Source: Sphingopyxis sp.
GTDB taxonomy: Bacteria > Pseudomonadota > Alphaproteobacteria > Sphingomonadales > Sphingomonadaceae
Assembly (NCBI RefSeq): GCF_016463645.1
Contig: NZ_JAEMQX010000006.1
Coordinates: 1-64,000 of the forward strand
Length of the DNA stretch: 64,000 nt
Reading direction: 5' to 3'
Shown here: positions 42,630-50,362 of the stretch, piece after piece
Layout of the letters: each line of letters starts with the position of its first letter
Position numbering within the stretch: the first letter of the stretch is position 1
Position numbers and translations under genes: made by a program
The notes under the pieces: generated by a model
What the model was told of the DNA's origin: nothing
Databases searched by the model: none
Seen by the model: the letters and a program-made list of their open reading frames with translations, nothing else

Positions 42630-43388
42630 ATGAAGATCGTCGTGATCGGCGGAACCGGGCTCATTGGTTCAAAGGTCGTCAGCAAACTCAACGCACTGGG
42701 GCATCAGACGATCGCCGCCGCTCCCAATACCGGCGTCAACACGCTGACCGGCGAAGGTCTGGCCGAGGCGCTTGCCGGCGCTGACGTGGTCGTCGATCTC
42801 GCCAACTCGCCGACCTTCGACGAGGCCGCGATCGATTTCTTCAAGACGGCGGGCCGGAATGTCGCCGAGGCCGAAAAGGCCGCAGGCGTCGGCCATCATA
42901 TCGCGCTGTCGGTCGTCGGCACCGAAAAAATGGGGGTCAGCCCCTATTTTCTCGCCAAGCAGGCGCAGGAAAAGCTGATCCGTGAAAGCGGAATTCCCTA
43001 CACGATCATCCACGCGACGCAGTTCATGGAATTCCTCCGCGGCATCGGTCAGTCGGCGGTGGTCGGCGACGAGGTCCGCCTCTCGCATGCTTACATTCAG
43101 CCGATGGCGGCCGAGGATGTCGCCGACGCGGTGACCGCGGTTGCGGTCGCCGAACCCGCGAACCGGATCGTCGAGATCGGCGGGCCCGAGAAGTTCCACC
43201 TCGACGAAATCATCGGCAAGGTGATGGCATTCGATGGTGACAAGCGCCCGATCGTGGTCGACCCCGAGGCGCGTTATTTCGGCCTGCGGCTCGAGGATGA
43301 CTCGTTGACTCCGGGCCCCGGCGCGAAGCTCGGTTCGACGCGCTTCGACTGGTGGCTCGAAAACGTCCCGCCGCCGCCGAGGAAGTAG
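42630..43388 (+). CDS. NmrA-like NAD(P)-binding oxidoreductase
   Basis: A 252-residue atypical SDR. MKIVVIGGTGLIGSKVVSKL gives the GxxGxxG cofactor loop; GVNTLTGEGLAEALAGADVVVDLAN and LSVVGTEKMGVSPYFLAKQAQEKLIRESGIPYTIIHATQFMEF follow the NmrA/extended SDR pattern. No Tyr-x3-Lys catalytic pair of the classical type is required in this group; members often act as redox sensors or quinone reductases. The start at 42630 drops 36 unlikely residues of the track ORF. It has a clear paralogue at 46399. Confidence 0.86.
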   Translation: MKIVVIGGTGLIGSKVVSKLNALGHQTIAAAPNTGVNTLTGEGLAEALAGADVVVDLANSPTFDEAAIDFFKTAGRNVAEAEKAAGVGHHIALSVVGTEKMGVSPYFLAKQAQEKLIRESGIPYTIIHATQFMEFLRGIGQSAVVGDEVRLSHAYIQPMAAEDVADAVTAVAVAEPANRIVEIGGPEKFHLDEIIGKVMAFDGDKRPIVVDPEARYFGLRLEDDSLTPGPGAKLGSTRFDWWLENVPPPPRK

Positions 43389-43417
43389 AGGCATCAGCGA
43401 TTGAAGGGGAAAGCAAT

Positions 43418-43843
43418 ATGCTCAGGACCATCTGTATCTGGACCGCCGTCATTCTGGGGATCGGCGCCGAAGCGAACGGGCTCTTCATGCTCTGGTCGCC
43501 CGGCGACTGGTATCTCGCAGTGCCGGGCGTCACCACAACGGGCCCGTTCAATCAGCATTTCATTCGCGATATCGGGCTGATCTTCCTGTTTGTGGGAACA
43601 TCGCTGCTCGTCGGCGCCTTCCGCCCGCAACATCGCGTGCTGCTGTGGACGACCGCGACGTTGTGGCTATGGGGCCATGCGTTCTTCCACTTCTGGGAAG
43701 TCACGGTCGGTATCTGCGGTCCCGATGCGATCGCCCGTGATTTTCCGGCCGTCACCTTGCCCGCGATTCTCACGGGATTGTTGAGCTTCTGGGCCATCGC
43801 CGATGCGCGGCAGGAGCATTCACGCACTCTTGCCGCCCTCTAA
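43418..43843 (+). CDS. Small four-helix membrane protein
   Basis: A 141-residue protein with four hydrophobic segments (TICIWTAVILGIGAEANGLFMLW, IGLIFLFVGTSLLVGAF, LLWTTATLWLWGHAFFHFWEV, LPAILTGLLSFWAIADA). The start is MLRTICIW (43418), after a GGGGAAAG stretch. The family is not known to me; the layout resembles DoxX/DUF4345-like proteins found in redox-related operons. It lies between an NmrA-like oxidoreductase and an AhpD-like protein, all on the plus strand with 26-29 bp gaps. Confidence 0.75.
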   Translation: MLRTICIWTAVILGIGAEANGLFMLWSPGDWYLAVPGVTTTGPFNQHFIRDIGLIFLFVGTSLLVGAFRPQHRVLLWTTATLWLWGHAFFHFWEVTVGICGPDAIARDFPAVTLPAILTGLLSFWAIADARQEHSRTLAAL

Positions 43844-43869
43844 TCCCCATGAAGAACAAGGAGAAAACA

Positions 43870-44328
43870 ATGACTCCCCGTATGAATATCTTCCAGGCCG
43901 CACCCGATGCGATGAAGGCCATGCTCGCCCTCGAGGCCACGTTCGAAAATTCGGGCCTCGACCATGGCCTCCTCGAACTGGTGAAGCTGCGCGCATCGCA
44001 GATCAACGGCTGCGCTTTCTGCATCCATATGCACGTCACCGACGCTGTGAAACATGGCGAAAGCAATATGCGGATCCACCTGCTCGACGCCTGGCGCGAA
44101 TCGCCGCTCTATACCGACCGTGAACGCGCGGCGCTGAACTGGACCGAGAAGCTGACCCGGATTGGCAAGACACACGGGCCGGATGCCGATTACGAGATGC
44201 TGAAGGCGCATTTCGACGACAAGCAGGTCGCCTACCTCACCGTCGCGATCGCCGCGATCAACTTCTGGAACACCGTCCAGATCAGCCTGCGTGCCGTTCA
44301 TCCCGTCGAGCAGGCAGCCGCGGCGTAA
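43870..44328 (+). CDS. AhpD-like carboxymuconolactone decarboxylase family protein
   Basis: A 152-residue protein with the AhpD-type redox motif GCAFCIHMH (C48-x2-C51, H55). The start MTPRMNIFQAAP (43870) follows AAGGAG directly. LLELVKLRASQINGC and DAWRESPLYTDRERAALNWTEKLT are typical of the alkylhydroperoxidase D-like core domain. It probably works as a thiol-dependent peroxide or electrophile reductase in the cytoplasm, in line with the GST, OsmC and azoreductase genes that follow. Confidence 0.88.
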   Translation: MTPRMNIFQAAPDAMKAMLALEATFENSGLDHGLLELVKLRASQINGCAFCIHMHVTDAVKHGESNMRIHLLDAWRESPLYTDRERAALNWTEKLTRIGKTHGPDADYEMLKAHFDDKQVAYLTVAIAAINFWNTVQISLRAVHPVEQAAAA

Positions 44329-44377
44329 CGAGCCCCCGGGTGCCGGACACCTGACCCTGCCGTCCGGCATCGACCCG

Positions 44378-44410
44378 CCGCCGGGACACCGCCCTCCGGT
44401 GTCCCGGCGG
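44378..44410 (+). terminator. Strong hairpin after the AhpD-like gene
   Basis: CCGCCGGGACACC and GGTGTCCCGGCGG form a perfect 13-bp stem around a 7-base loop, 49 bp after the AhpD-like stop and 21 bp before the GST start. There is no U tract, so it may be an attenuating or mRNA-stabilising structure rather than a full terminator. Confidence 0.5.
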
Positions 44411-44431
44411 CCCCCAGTCAGGAGATGATCG

Positions 44432-45016
44432 ATGAAGCTCTATTATTGTCCCTGGGCCTGCAGCCTTGCCGCCCATATCGTGCTGCACGAGGTCGGCGTC
44501 CCGTTCGGGAATGAGAGCGTCGACATCCGCACCAAGGTCACGGCGGACGGCACCGATTTCAACAAGGTCACGCCCAAGGGCTATGTCCCCGCGCTCCAGC
44601 TCGACAATGGCGAGATCGTCACCGAGAATATCGCCGTGCTCGACTATCTCGCGGGCGTCTATCCGCAGTTCGGGGTCGATGGCGCGCTTGGCCGGACCCG
44701 GCTGGTCGAGGCGCTCGCCTATATCTCGACCGAACTCCACAAGAGCTTCAAGCCCTTCTGGCATAATGGTACCGACGAGCAGAAGGCGGCCGCGAGCGCC
44801 TATATCACCGCGCGGATGCGCTATCTCGGAGACACGATCAAGGGCGACTATCTTTTCGGTGACCAGCCGACCGTCGCCGACTTCTATCTGTTCGTGAACA
44901 CGCGCTGGGCCGAACGTTTCGGCGTTGAAATCCCGCCCGCGATCGCCGCGATCCACGAACGGCTGAACGCGCGTCCGGCGGTGCAGGCGACGCTGAAGGC
45001 CGAAGGTCTCGCCTGA
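44432..45016 (+). CDS. Beta-class glutathione S-transferase
   Basis: A 194-residue GST with the bacterial beta-class signature MKLYYCPWACSLAAHIVLHEVGVPF, where Cys10 is the mixed-disulfide cysteine of the class. GYVPALQLDNGEIVTENIAVLDYLA gives the glutathione site, and YLFGDQPTVADFYLFVNTRWA the helical-domain signature. A GGAGATG ribosome site precedes the ATG. It likely reduces or conjugates electrophiles in the cytoplasm. It is clearly distinct from the three nu-type GSTs of region A. Confidence 0.9.
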   Translation: MKLYYCPWACSLAAHIVLHEVGVPFGNESVDIRTKVTADGTDFNKVTPKGYVPALQLDNGEIVTENIAVLDYLAGVYPQFGVDGALGRTRLVEALAYISTELHKSFKPFWHNGTDEQKAAASAYITARMRYLGDTIKGDYLFGDQPTVADFYLFVNTRWAERFGVEIPPAIAAIHERLNARPAVQATLKAEGLA

Positions 45017-45097
45017 CGGCGGCGCTTCGCTTCCTCTCGTCCTCTGGTATTTTGTGCTACCGATCACCGATCAGACTGGCAACGACCGGAGATTGTG

Positions 45098-46300
45098 ATG
45101 CCGACGCGTCCGTTCGACTTTCCCAACGCCAACGGCGATCTCCTGTCGGGGCGCCTCGAATTGCCCGTCGGATCGACGAAGGCGTGGGCACTCTTCGCGC
45201 ATTGCTTCACTTGCGGAAAGGATAACAAGGCCGCGGTACGGATTTCGCGCCGCCTCGCCGGTGCGGGCATCGGCGTGCTGCGGTTCGATTTTACCGGCCT
45301 TGGCGCTAGCGAGGGCGATTTCGGGTCGTCGGGTTTCAGTCACAATGTGAAGGATCTGGTGGCCGCTGCCGATGCGATGACCGCCGCGGGCATGCCGCCG
45401 ATGCTGCTCGTCGGGCACAGTCTGGGTGGCGCGGCCGTCCTCGCCGCGGCCGGGTCGCTGCCCGGCATCCACGCGGTCGCGACCATCGCCGCGCCTTTCG
45501 ACGTCGAACATGTTCTGACCCAGTTCGATCCCGAAGCGCTGGCGAAGGTCGAAACCGAGGGGCGCGGGATGGTGTCGATCGGTAGCCGTCCCTTCCTCGT
45601 AGGCCGCGAGCTTGTCGTCAACCTCCGCGAGCAGGATCAGGGTGCGCGCGTCGCTGGTCTGAAACGCCCGCTGCTGTTGCTCCATTCGCCGATCGATCAG
45701 GTGGTCGGCATCGAGAATGTGACGAGCCTCTATCTTGCGGCCAGGCATCCCAAGAGCTTCGTGTCGCTCGACGGCGCTGACCATCTGCTGAGCAATGCGC
45801 GCGACGCGGACTTCGCGGCCGACATGATTTCGGCCTGGGCCGGTCGCTATTTGCCCGCGATGCCGCCGACGGCGGAAAGCCGCTTCGATGCCGAGGCGGA
45901 AGAGACACGGCTCGGCAAGTTCCAGCTGGCGATGCGCGCGGGCAAAGCCGCCTTTATCGCCGACGAACCCGAAAGCGTCGGTGGCCTGGGGTCGGGACCG
46001 ACCCCCTTCAACCTCCTTTCGTCCGCGCTCGCCGCGTGCACGACGATGACGCTGCGTCTCTATGCCGACCGCAAGGGCTGGCCCGTCGATCGCATCCGTA
46101 CCGGCGTGACGCACCGGAAGGAGAAGGATCAGGAAAAACCGGACATTTTCAGCCGCCGCGTCGAGATCGAGGGCGATCTGGATGAGGCGCAGCACGCCGA
46201 ACTGATCGGCGTTGCGGATCGTTGCCCGGTGCATCGTACGCTCGAAACCGGCTCACGCTTCGAGCCCACCGAGGCCGGGTGGACGACGGGAGAAGAATAA
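45098..46300 (+). CDS. Bifunctional alpha/beta hydrolase - OsmC family protein
   Basis: A 400-residue natural fusion. Residues 1-245 form an alpha/beta hydrolase with GHSLGG (Ser108), a candidate acid in HSPIDQVVG and His in GADHLL. Residues 265-400 form an OsmC/Ohr-like domain with the two redox cysteines in ALAACTTMTL and DRCPVHRTLE. The start at 45098 follows CGGAGA; a GTG one codon earlier is equivalent. OsmC domains reduce organic hydroperoxides; the esterase half may release fatty hydroperoxides for the other half. This fusion is known from many proteobacteria. Confidence 0.88.
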   Translation: MPTRPFDFPNANGDLLSGRLELPVGSTKAWALFAHCFTCGKDNKAAVRISRRLAGAGIGVLRFDFTGLGASEGDFGSSGFSHNVKDLVAAADAMTAAGMPPMLLVGHSLGGAAVLAAAGSLPGIHAVATIAAPFDVEHVLTQFDPEALAKVETEGRGMVSIGSRPFLVGRELVVNLREQDQGARVAGLKRPLLLLHSPIDQVVGIENVTSLYLAARHPKSFVSLDGADHLLSNARDADFAADMISAWAGRYLPAMPPTAESRFDAEAEETRLGKFQLAMRAGKAAFIADEPESVGGLGSGPTPFNLLSSALAACTTMTLRLYADRKGWPVDRIRTGVTHRKEKDQEKPDIFSRRVEIEGDLDEAQHAELIGVADRCPVHRTLETGSRFEPTEAGWTTGEE

Positions 46301-46398
46301 CTCCGCTTAGTGCAGGGCGATTGTCGCTTCTCGGTCCTGCCGCTCCTTTTCGGGGCGGGATAGGACAGGTCAACAGTCGAATTGCAGAGAGGAGCGCC

Positions 46399-47148
46399 AT
46401 GAAGATCACCGTCATCGGGGGCACCGGACTCATCGGGCGCCGGCTCGCCGCGCATCTGCGCGATGCGGGGCACGAGGTCTTCGCGGCGGCGCGCTCGACC
46501 GGTGTGAACACGATCAGCGGCGAAGGGCTGGCGGCGGCGCTGGAGGGGGTGGAGGTGGTCGTCGATGCCTCCAATTCGGGCTATGGCGATGCTGCCGATA
46601 TGCAACGCTTCTTCGCCATGTCGACCGCAAATCTCCTTACTGCGGCGCGTGCGGCGTCGGTCGGTCATTTCATTGCCCTGTCGGCGGTCGGCGCCGATAC
46701 GCTGAAGGACGGCTATTTCCGGGCCAAGCGCGGCCAGGAAGAACGGATATGCGATGCGGGTATACCCTTCACCATCGTCCGCTCGACCCCCTTTTTCGAG
46801 TTCATCTACAAGATCGTCGATGCCGGCGGCGATGGCGACCGGATGCGGCTGGCACCCGTCACCATGCAGCCGATCGCGGCGGACGATGTGGTCAAGACGC
46901 TGGCCGGTTTCGTGACCCGCGAACCGGCGAACGACATCGTCGAGATTGCCGGACCCGATATATTCGGACTTGCGGACCTCGCGCTCGAAATCCTGACCGC
47001 GAACGAGGATCCGCGCTGGATATCGGTCGATCCCGACGCGCACTATTTCGGGGCGAGTTTCGACGGCGAGCCGCTTACCTGTAGCCGTCCGCAAGCCGCA
47101 CCGACGCGGTTCGAGGACTGGCTGCGTGACTGGATCGCGTTCGCCTGA
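46399..47148 (+). CDS. NmrA-like NAD(P)-binding oxidoreductase, paralogue
   Basis: A 249-residue atypical SDR that parallels the protein at 42630: MKITVIGGTGLIGRRLAAHL, GVNTISGEGLAAALEGVEVVVDASN, HFIALSAVGADTLKDGYFRAKRGQEERICDAGIPFTIVRSTPFFEF. The ribosome site is GGAG just before the ATG. The pair share length and most motifs and probably arose by duplication. Its function is likely a small-molecule or redox-linked NAD(P)H oxidoreductase. Its stop is 4 bp from that of the convergent DUF1810 gene. Confidence 0.85.
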   Translation: MKITVIGGTGLIGRRLAAHLRDAGHEVFAAARSTGVNTISGEGLAAALEGVEVVVDASNSGYGDAADMQRFFAMSTANLLTAARAASVGHFIALSAVGADTLKDGYFRAKRGQEERICDAGIPFTIVRSTPFFEFIYKIVDAGGDGDRMRLAPVTMQPIAADDVVKTLAGFVTREPANDIVEIAGPDIFGLADLALEILTANEDPRWISVDPDAHYFGASFDGEPLTCSRPQAAPTRFEDWLRDWIAFA

Positions 47149-47152
47149 CCGA

Positions 47153-47575
47153 TCAGCCGACGCGGTTGATTCGCACAATCGTGTTCTCGTCGACCATATT
47201 GTCGAACCAGGTGATCAGGACCGAACGCAGCAGCACCTCGTTCGATGCCTCCGCGAACAGCGTGAGGGATGCGTGGAGTTTGGCCGCATCGACATCGCCG
47301 AACATCTCGCGCGCGGTCGTCCGGACGAGGCGGAAGAGCGTTTCCACGCATTCGCGGTACCGGTTTCCGAGAAGCGGAAAATCCAGATAGGCGCGGGCCT
47401 CGTCCAGCGAGGACAGGGCGTAGATGCTGCCATCGCCTGCATCCGCTCCCAGACGCGGAAAGATGAAATCCATATAGGGCGTGCACATCGCGCCGCGGCG
47501 GAGGATGTCGATCGCGTCGTCATAGGCATCGGCCTGCGCGGCGATGAAACGCTCGAGATTATATTCGTCAACCAT
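47153..47575 (-). CDS. DUF1810 domain-containing protein
   Basis: A 140-residue protein recognisable as DUF1810 from EYNLERFIAAQADAYDDAIDILRRG, MDFIFPRLGA, YALSSLDEARAYLDFPLLGNRYRECVETLF and DAAKLHASLTLFAEAS. The start MVDEYN (47575) drops four residues of the track ORF. The family is small, alpha-helical, cytoplasmic and of unknown function, sometimes linked with calpastatin-like annotation of little meaning. It lies 8 bp downstream of the GNAT gene on the minus strand. Confidence 0.85.
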   Translation of the reverse strand: MVDEYNLERFIAAQADAYDDAIDILRRGAMCTPYMDFIFPRLGADAGDGSIYALSSLDEARAYLDFPLLGNRYRECVETLFRLVRTTAREMFGDVDAAKLHASLTLFAEASNEVLLRSVLITWFDNMVDENTIVRINRVG

Positions 47576-47583
47576 GGCGGCGA

Positions 47584-47868
47584 TCAACCGGCGACGACGT
47601 CGGAAAATTCGGGATGCCGACCGAAAAAATTGACCATGAACTGGCAGCGCAGCACGGCCTTGCGTCCCGCCTGCCGCATCAGATGGACGGCGCCTTCGGC
47701 GAGCTGCGAGGCGATGCCCATGCCCCAGAATTCGGACGGTACCTCTGTGTGGATCAATACCAGCCGGCCTTCGTCATCGATCCTGTAAAAGGCCGACGCG
47801 GTCGAGCCATCGGGCAGATCGAGCTCGAAACAGCGCTTTTCGACATTGTCGACGACTTCGGCGTCCAT
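47584..47868 (-). CDS. GNAT family N-acetyltransferase, short (YjdJ-type)
   Basis: A 94-residue one-domain GNAT of the small group. RCFELDLPDGSTASAFYRIDDEGRLVLIHTEVPSEFWGMGIASQLAEGAVHLMRQAG carries the acetyl-CoA loop (WGMGIAS), and the end PEFSDVVAG is typical for this family. The substrate is unknown. It precedes DUF1810 in a two-gene minus-strand unit; the 95-bp gap to the azoreductase stop shows nothing else. Confidence 0.85.
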   Translation of the reverse strand: MDAEVVDNVEKRCFELDLPDGSTASAFYRIDDEGRLVLIHTEVPSEFWGMGIASQLAEGAVHLMRQAGRKAVLRCQFMVNFFGRHPEFSDVVAG

Positions 47869-47963
47869 GGCAGCTTGCCCTTGCTTGAGGAAGACATGGA
47901 CAGCCTAGGCCTGCCGCAGCACCGCGACAGACCCAAGGGCTGGCGATATGATTGTACTATCGC

Positions 47964-48626
47964 CTATCCCGTCTGCGACAAGATGGCGGCGGATCCGGTA
48001 CAGCCCCAATATTTGGCGAGGGCTGCAAGCTCTTCCCTGGCACGCCGCATGGCAGCCGCCCGTTCGACCTCATGCGCGAATTGCAGTGGTTGCGCATCGA
48101 CGAAGGCCGGGTCGGCCACTCCGATGAAGCCGAACGCAGCGCGCAGGGCGGGCGTCAGCGCGTCCATCGCCGAAAACGGCGTTCCGGCCCTGAGGTCGAC
48201 GCCGCGCGTGGTGATGAAAAGCACCCTCTTGTCACCGAGCCTGCCGACATATCGCCCGTCATCGGTCGCGACATAGGTGAGTCCGCCGCGAACGATAGTA
48301 TCGACGAACAGCTTGAAGGCCGCCGGCATCGTCCAGTTATGCATGGGCATGGCAAACAGCAGCGCGTCGGCACCCAGCAGCCGCGCGCACAGCGCGTCGG
48401 ACACTGCGAGAGTCTCCCGCATTTCGCGGGTGCGATCGTCGGTAGGCGTATAGGTTGCGCTGGCGAACAGTCCGGTAATCGGCGGCAGCGCTTCGGCTGC
48501 AAGATCGAGATAGTCGACCGACAGCGACGGATCATGCGTGCGTAGCTGGTCGACGAAAAAGCGCGACAAGGCGCGCGAGCCGGAGTGGGCGCTCTTGGGG
48601 CTGGAATCGACGTGCAACAGTTTCAT
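47964..48626 (-). CDS. azoR: FMN-dependent NADH:quinone oxidoreductase / azoreductase
   Basis: A flavodoxin-fold protein of 220 residues. MKLLHVDSSPKSAHSGSRALSRFFVD binds the FMN phosphate, and ALLFAMPMHNWTMPAAFKLFVDTIVRGGLTY is the AzoR/acyl-carrier phosphodiesterase-like signature. ITTRGVDL and GFIGVADPAFVDAQPLQF follow in the expected order. The start is at 48626, removing 39 shadow residues. Such enzymes reduce quinones and azo compounds by two electrons. It is directly downstream of the MocR regulator (11 bp), which may control it. Confidence 0.88.
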   Translation of the reverse strand: MKLLHVDSSPKSAHSGSRALSRFFVDQLRTHDPSLSVDYLDLAAEALPPITGLFASATYTPTDDRTREMRETLAVSDALCARLLGADALLFAMPMHNWTMPAAFKLFVDTIVRGGLTYVATDDGRYVGRLGDKRVLFITTRGVDLRAGTPFSAMDALTPALRAAFGFIGVADPAFVDAQPLQFAHEVERAAAMRRAREELAALAKYWGCTGSAAILSQTG

Positions 48627-48637
48627 CCGGGTCTTCC

Positions 48638-50089
48638 CTAGGCTGCCTGCGCCGGCAGCGGGCGGACCGCACCCTCGTCGATCAGCGCGGCCAGCGCATC
48701 GCAGGCCTTGTCGAGTATCGGCGCACGCAAATTCGTGACGCACAGCACCAGACCGGGTTGCGCATCCTCGGGCTTGGCGTACCAGATCGAGAGCGGCGCC
48801 GGTGCGATGCCGAGTTCGGGCGCCCGGCGCACCAGCGCGATATCGTCATATCCGCGCGGCAGGTGTGCGATCACGGCGAGCCCCGCGAAGGCATCGACCG
48901 CGATCCTGCGATCGAGCCGCGCGTGCAGCGCATCGCGGCGTTCGCGGTAAAGGCTCTTCATGTGGCGCAGGTGCCGCAGGAAATGGCCGTCGGCGAGGAA
49001 GCCTGTCAGTGCGAGCTGCGTGGTCACATTCGGCGCGGGATTGAGATAGCCCGCGACCTCGCCGAAGCGCGCGGCGATCTCGACCGGCGCAACGACGAAG
49101 CCGAGGCCGAGCGAGGGGCTGATCGTCTTGCCGAAGGTGCCGATATGGATCACGCGGCCCGCAGGATCCTGCGCAGCCAAGGCCGGTGCGGCGCGGCCAC
49201 CCAGCTGCAATTCGCTGAGATAGTCATCCTCGACGATCCACGCGCCTTCGCGTTTCGCCCAAGCGAGCAGCGCCGCGCGGCGTTCGGCCGAAAGGGTGAC
49301 GCCGGTCGGCGCCTGCTGGCCGGGTGTGACGATGGCGAGCGCGGCATCGGGCGCGGCGCGCACGCCCATGTCGACGCGTATGCCCTTGGCGTCCACGGGA
49401 ACCGGCACCGCCTTCACGCCGCCGATCGCCAATCCCATACGGTTGACGGGGTAACAGGGATCCTCGACCCATGCGGTGCGGCCCTGCACGCCGAGGGCCA
49501 GCAGCGTGAGACACAGTCCGTTCTTGTACCCGCTCGTCAGGATGATCTGATCGGGATGGCAGCAGATGCCGCGGGTGATAGCGAGCTGCGCGGCGATCTG
49601 CCCGCGCAATTCGGGCTCGCCGCGCGGATCGGGCGGACCGACGGGGGCCATCGCATTGGCGCGCACGGCGCGGGTGCGAAGCCGCGCCCACAGCTTGGCG
49701 GGGAAGGCGTCCTGCGCCGGAACGCCCATCTGGAAGGGCAGTGGGCGAAGCGAAAAACCGCGCTCCATATCCTGCAGCGGTCGCGGGATATCGACCTGCT
49801 GCGCTTCGACCGGGCGGGGGGCGCGACGTTCGGCGACCCGGGTTCCCGCAGCGCCGGCCGAAAAGACAAGGAACTCGTCGGCCAGCGCCTCATATGCGGC
49901 CTTCACGGTTCCGCGCGCCACGCCGAGCTGCGCCGCTAGGTCGAGCCACGATGGCAATCGCGTGCCCGGCCGGAGCCGGCCCTCGACGATCGCCGCGCGC
50001 AGCGTCGCGGTGATCTGGGCGGTAATCGGTGTCGCATGCGAACGATCGATCGCAAAGGTGACACATCCGGGGTCCCATGGTGCAGTCAT
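48638..50089 (-). CDS. MocR-type regulator (GntR helix-turn-helix plus aminotransferase domain)
   Basis: A 483-residue regulator. Residues 16-80 are a GntR winged helix (PITAQITATLRAAIVEGRLRPGTRLPSWLDLAAQLGVARGTVKAAYEAL). Residues 115-475 are a fold-type I aminotransferase domain with LTSGYKNGLCLTLLAL, EDPCYPVNRMGL, VTPGQQAPTGVTLS and the PLP lysine K321 in HIGTFGKTISPSLGLGF. MocR proteins bind direct or inverted half-sites and sense PLP or amino-compounds. It is divergent from the CDGSH fusion gene and precedes azoR. TGGTAC-type half-sites lie in the gap. Confidence 0.9.
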   Translation of the reverse strand: MTAPWDPGCVTFAIDRSHATPITAQITATLRAAIVEGRLRPGTRLPSWLDLAAQLGVARGTVKAAYEALADEFLVFSAGAAGTRVAERRAPRPVEAQQVDIPRPLQDMERGFSLRPLPFQMGVPAQDAFPAKLWARLRTRAVRANAMAPVGPPDPRGEPELRGQIAAQLAITRGICCHPDQIILTSGYKNGLCLTLLALGVQGRTAWVEDPCYPVNRMGLAIGGVKAVPVPVDAKGIRVDMGVRAAPDAALAIVTPGQQAPTGVTLSAERRAALLAWAKREGAWIVEDDYLSELQLGGRAAPALAAQDPAGRVIHIGTFGKTISPSLGLGFVVAPVEIAARFGEVAGYLNPAPNVTTQLALTGFLADGHFLRHLRHMKSLYRERRDALHARLDRRIAVDAFAGLAVIAHLPRGYDDIALVRRAPELGIAPAPLSIWYAKPEDAQPGLVLCVTNLRAPILDKACDALAALIDEGAVRPLPAQAA

Positions 50090-50101
50090 CTCGTCACCTC
50101 A

Positions 50102-50266
50102 TGGTACTGTAAAAGCATTTCCGATGACGCCGAGGCTATGCCGCACGCGCCGCTTCTGTCGAGACGGGGGCGACCTATGCCAAGGTTCAGGATGCTTTGC
50201 CTCGTCGGGTAGGTCGGGCGCCCTCCACCGCGGCGCCCCGGCTGGTGGACCGGCGATTTGGTACAG
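50102..50266. promoter_or_regulatory. Candidate MocR half-sites in the divergent gap
   Basis: The 273-bp gap between the MocR gene and the CDGSH fusion gene holds TGGTACTG (50102-50109) and TTGGTACAG (50258-50266). Similar half-sites at 42496 and 42533 lie upstream of the NmrA-like gene. No gene or terminator is seen in the gap. Confidence 0.42.
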
Positions 50267-50362
50267 GCGGCTTGTCAGCTCTCGCGCCTGACCCCTGACA
50301 GCAGGCGCCCTTATCCTGAGCAGACTGTCGGGCCGTCCATGGCCCATGAGGAGGGTTTGAAC

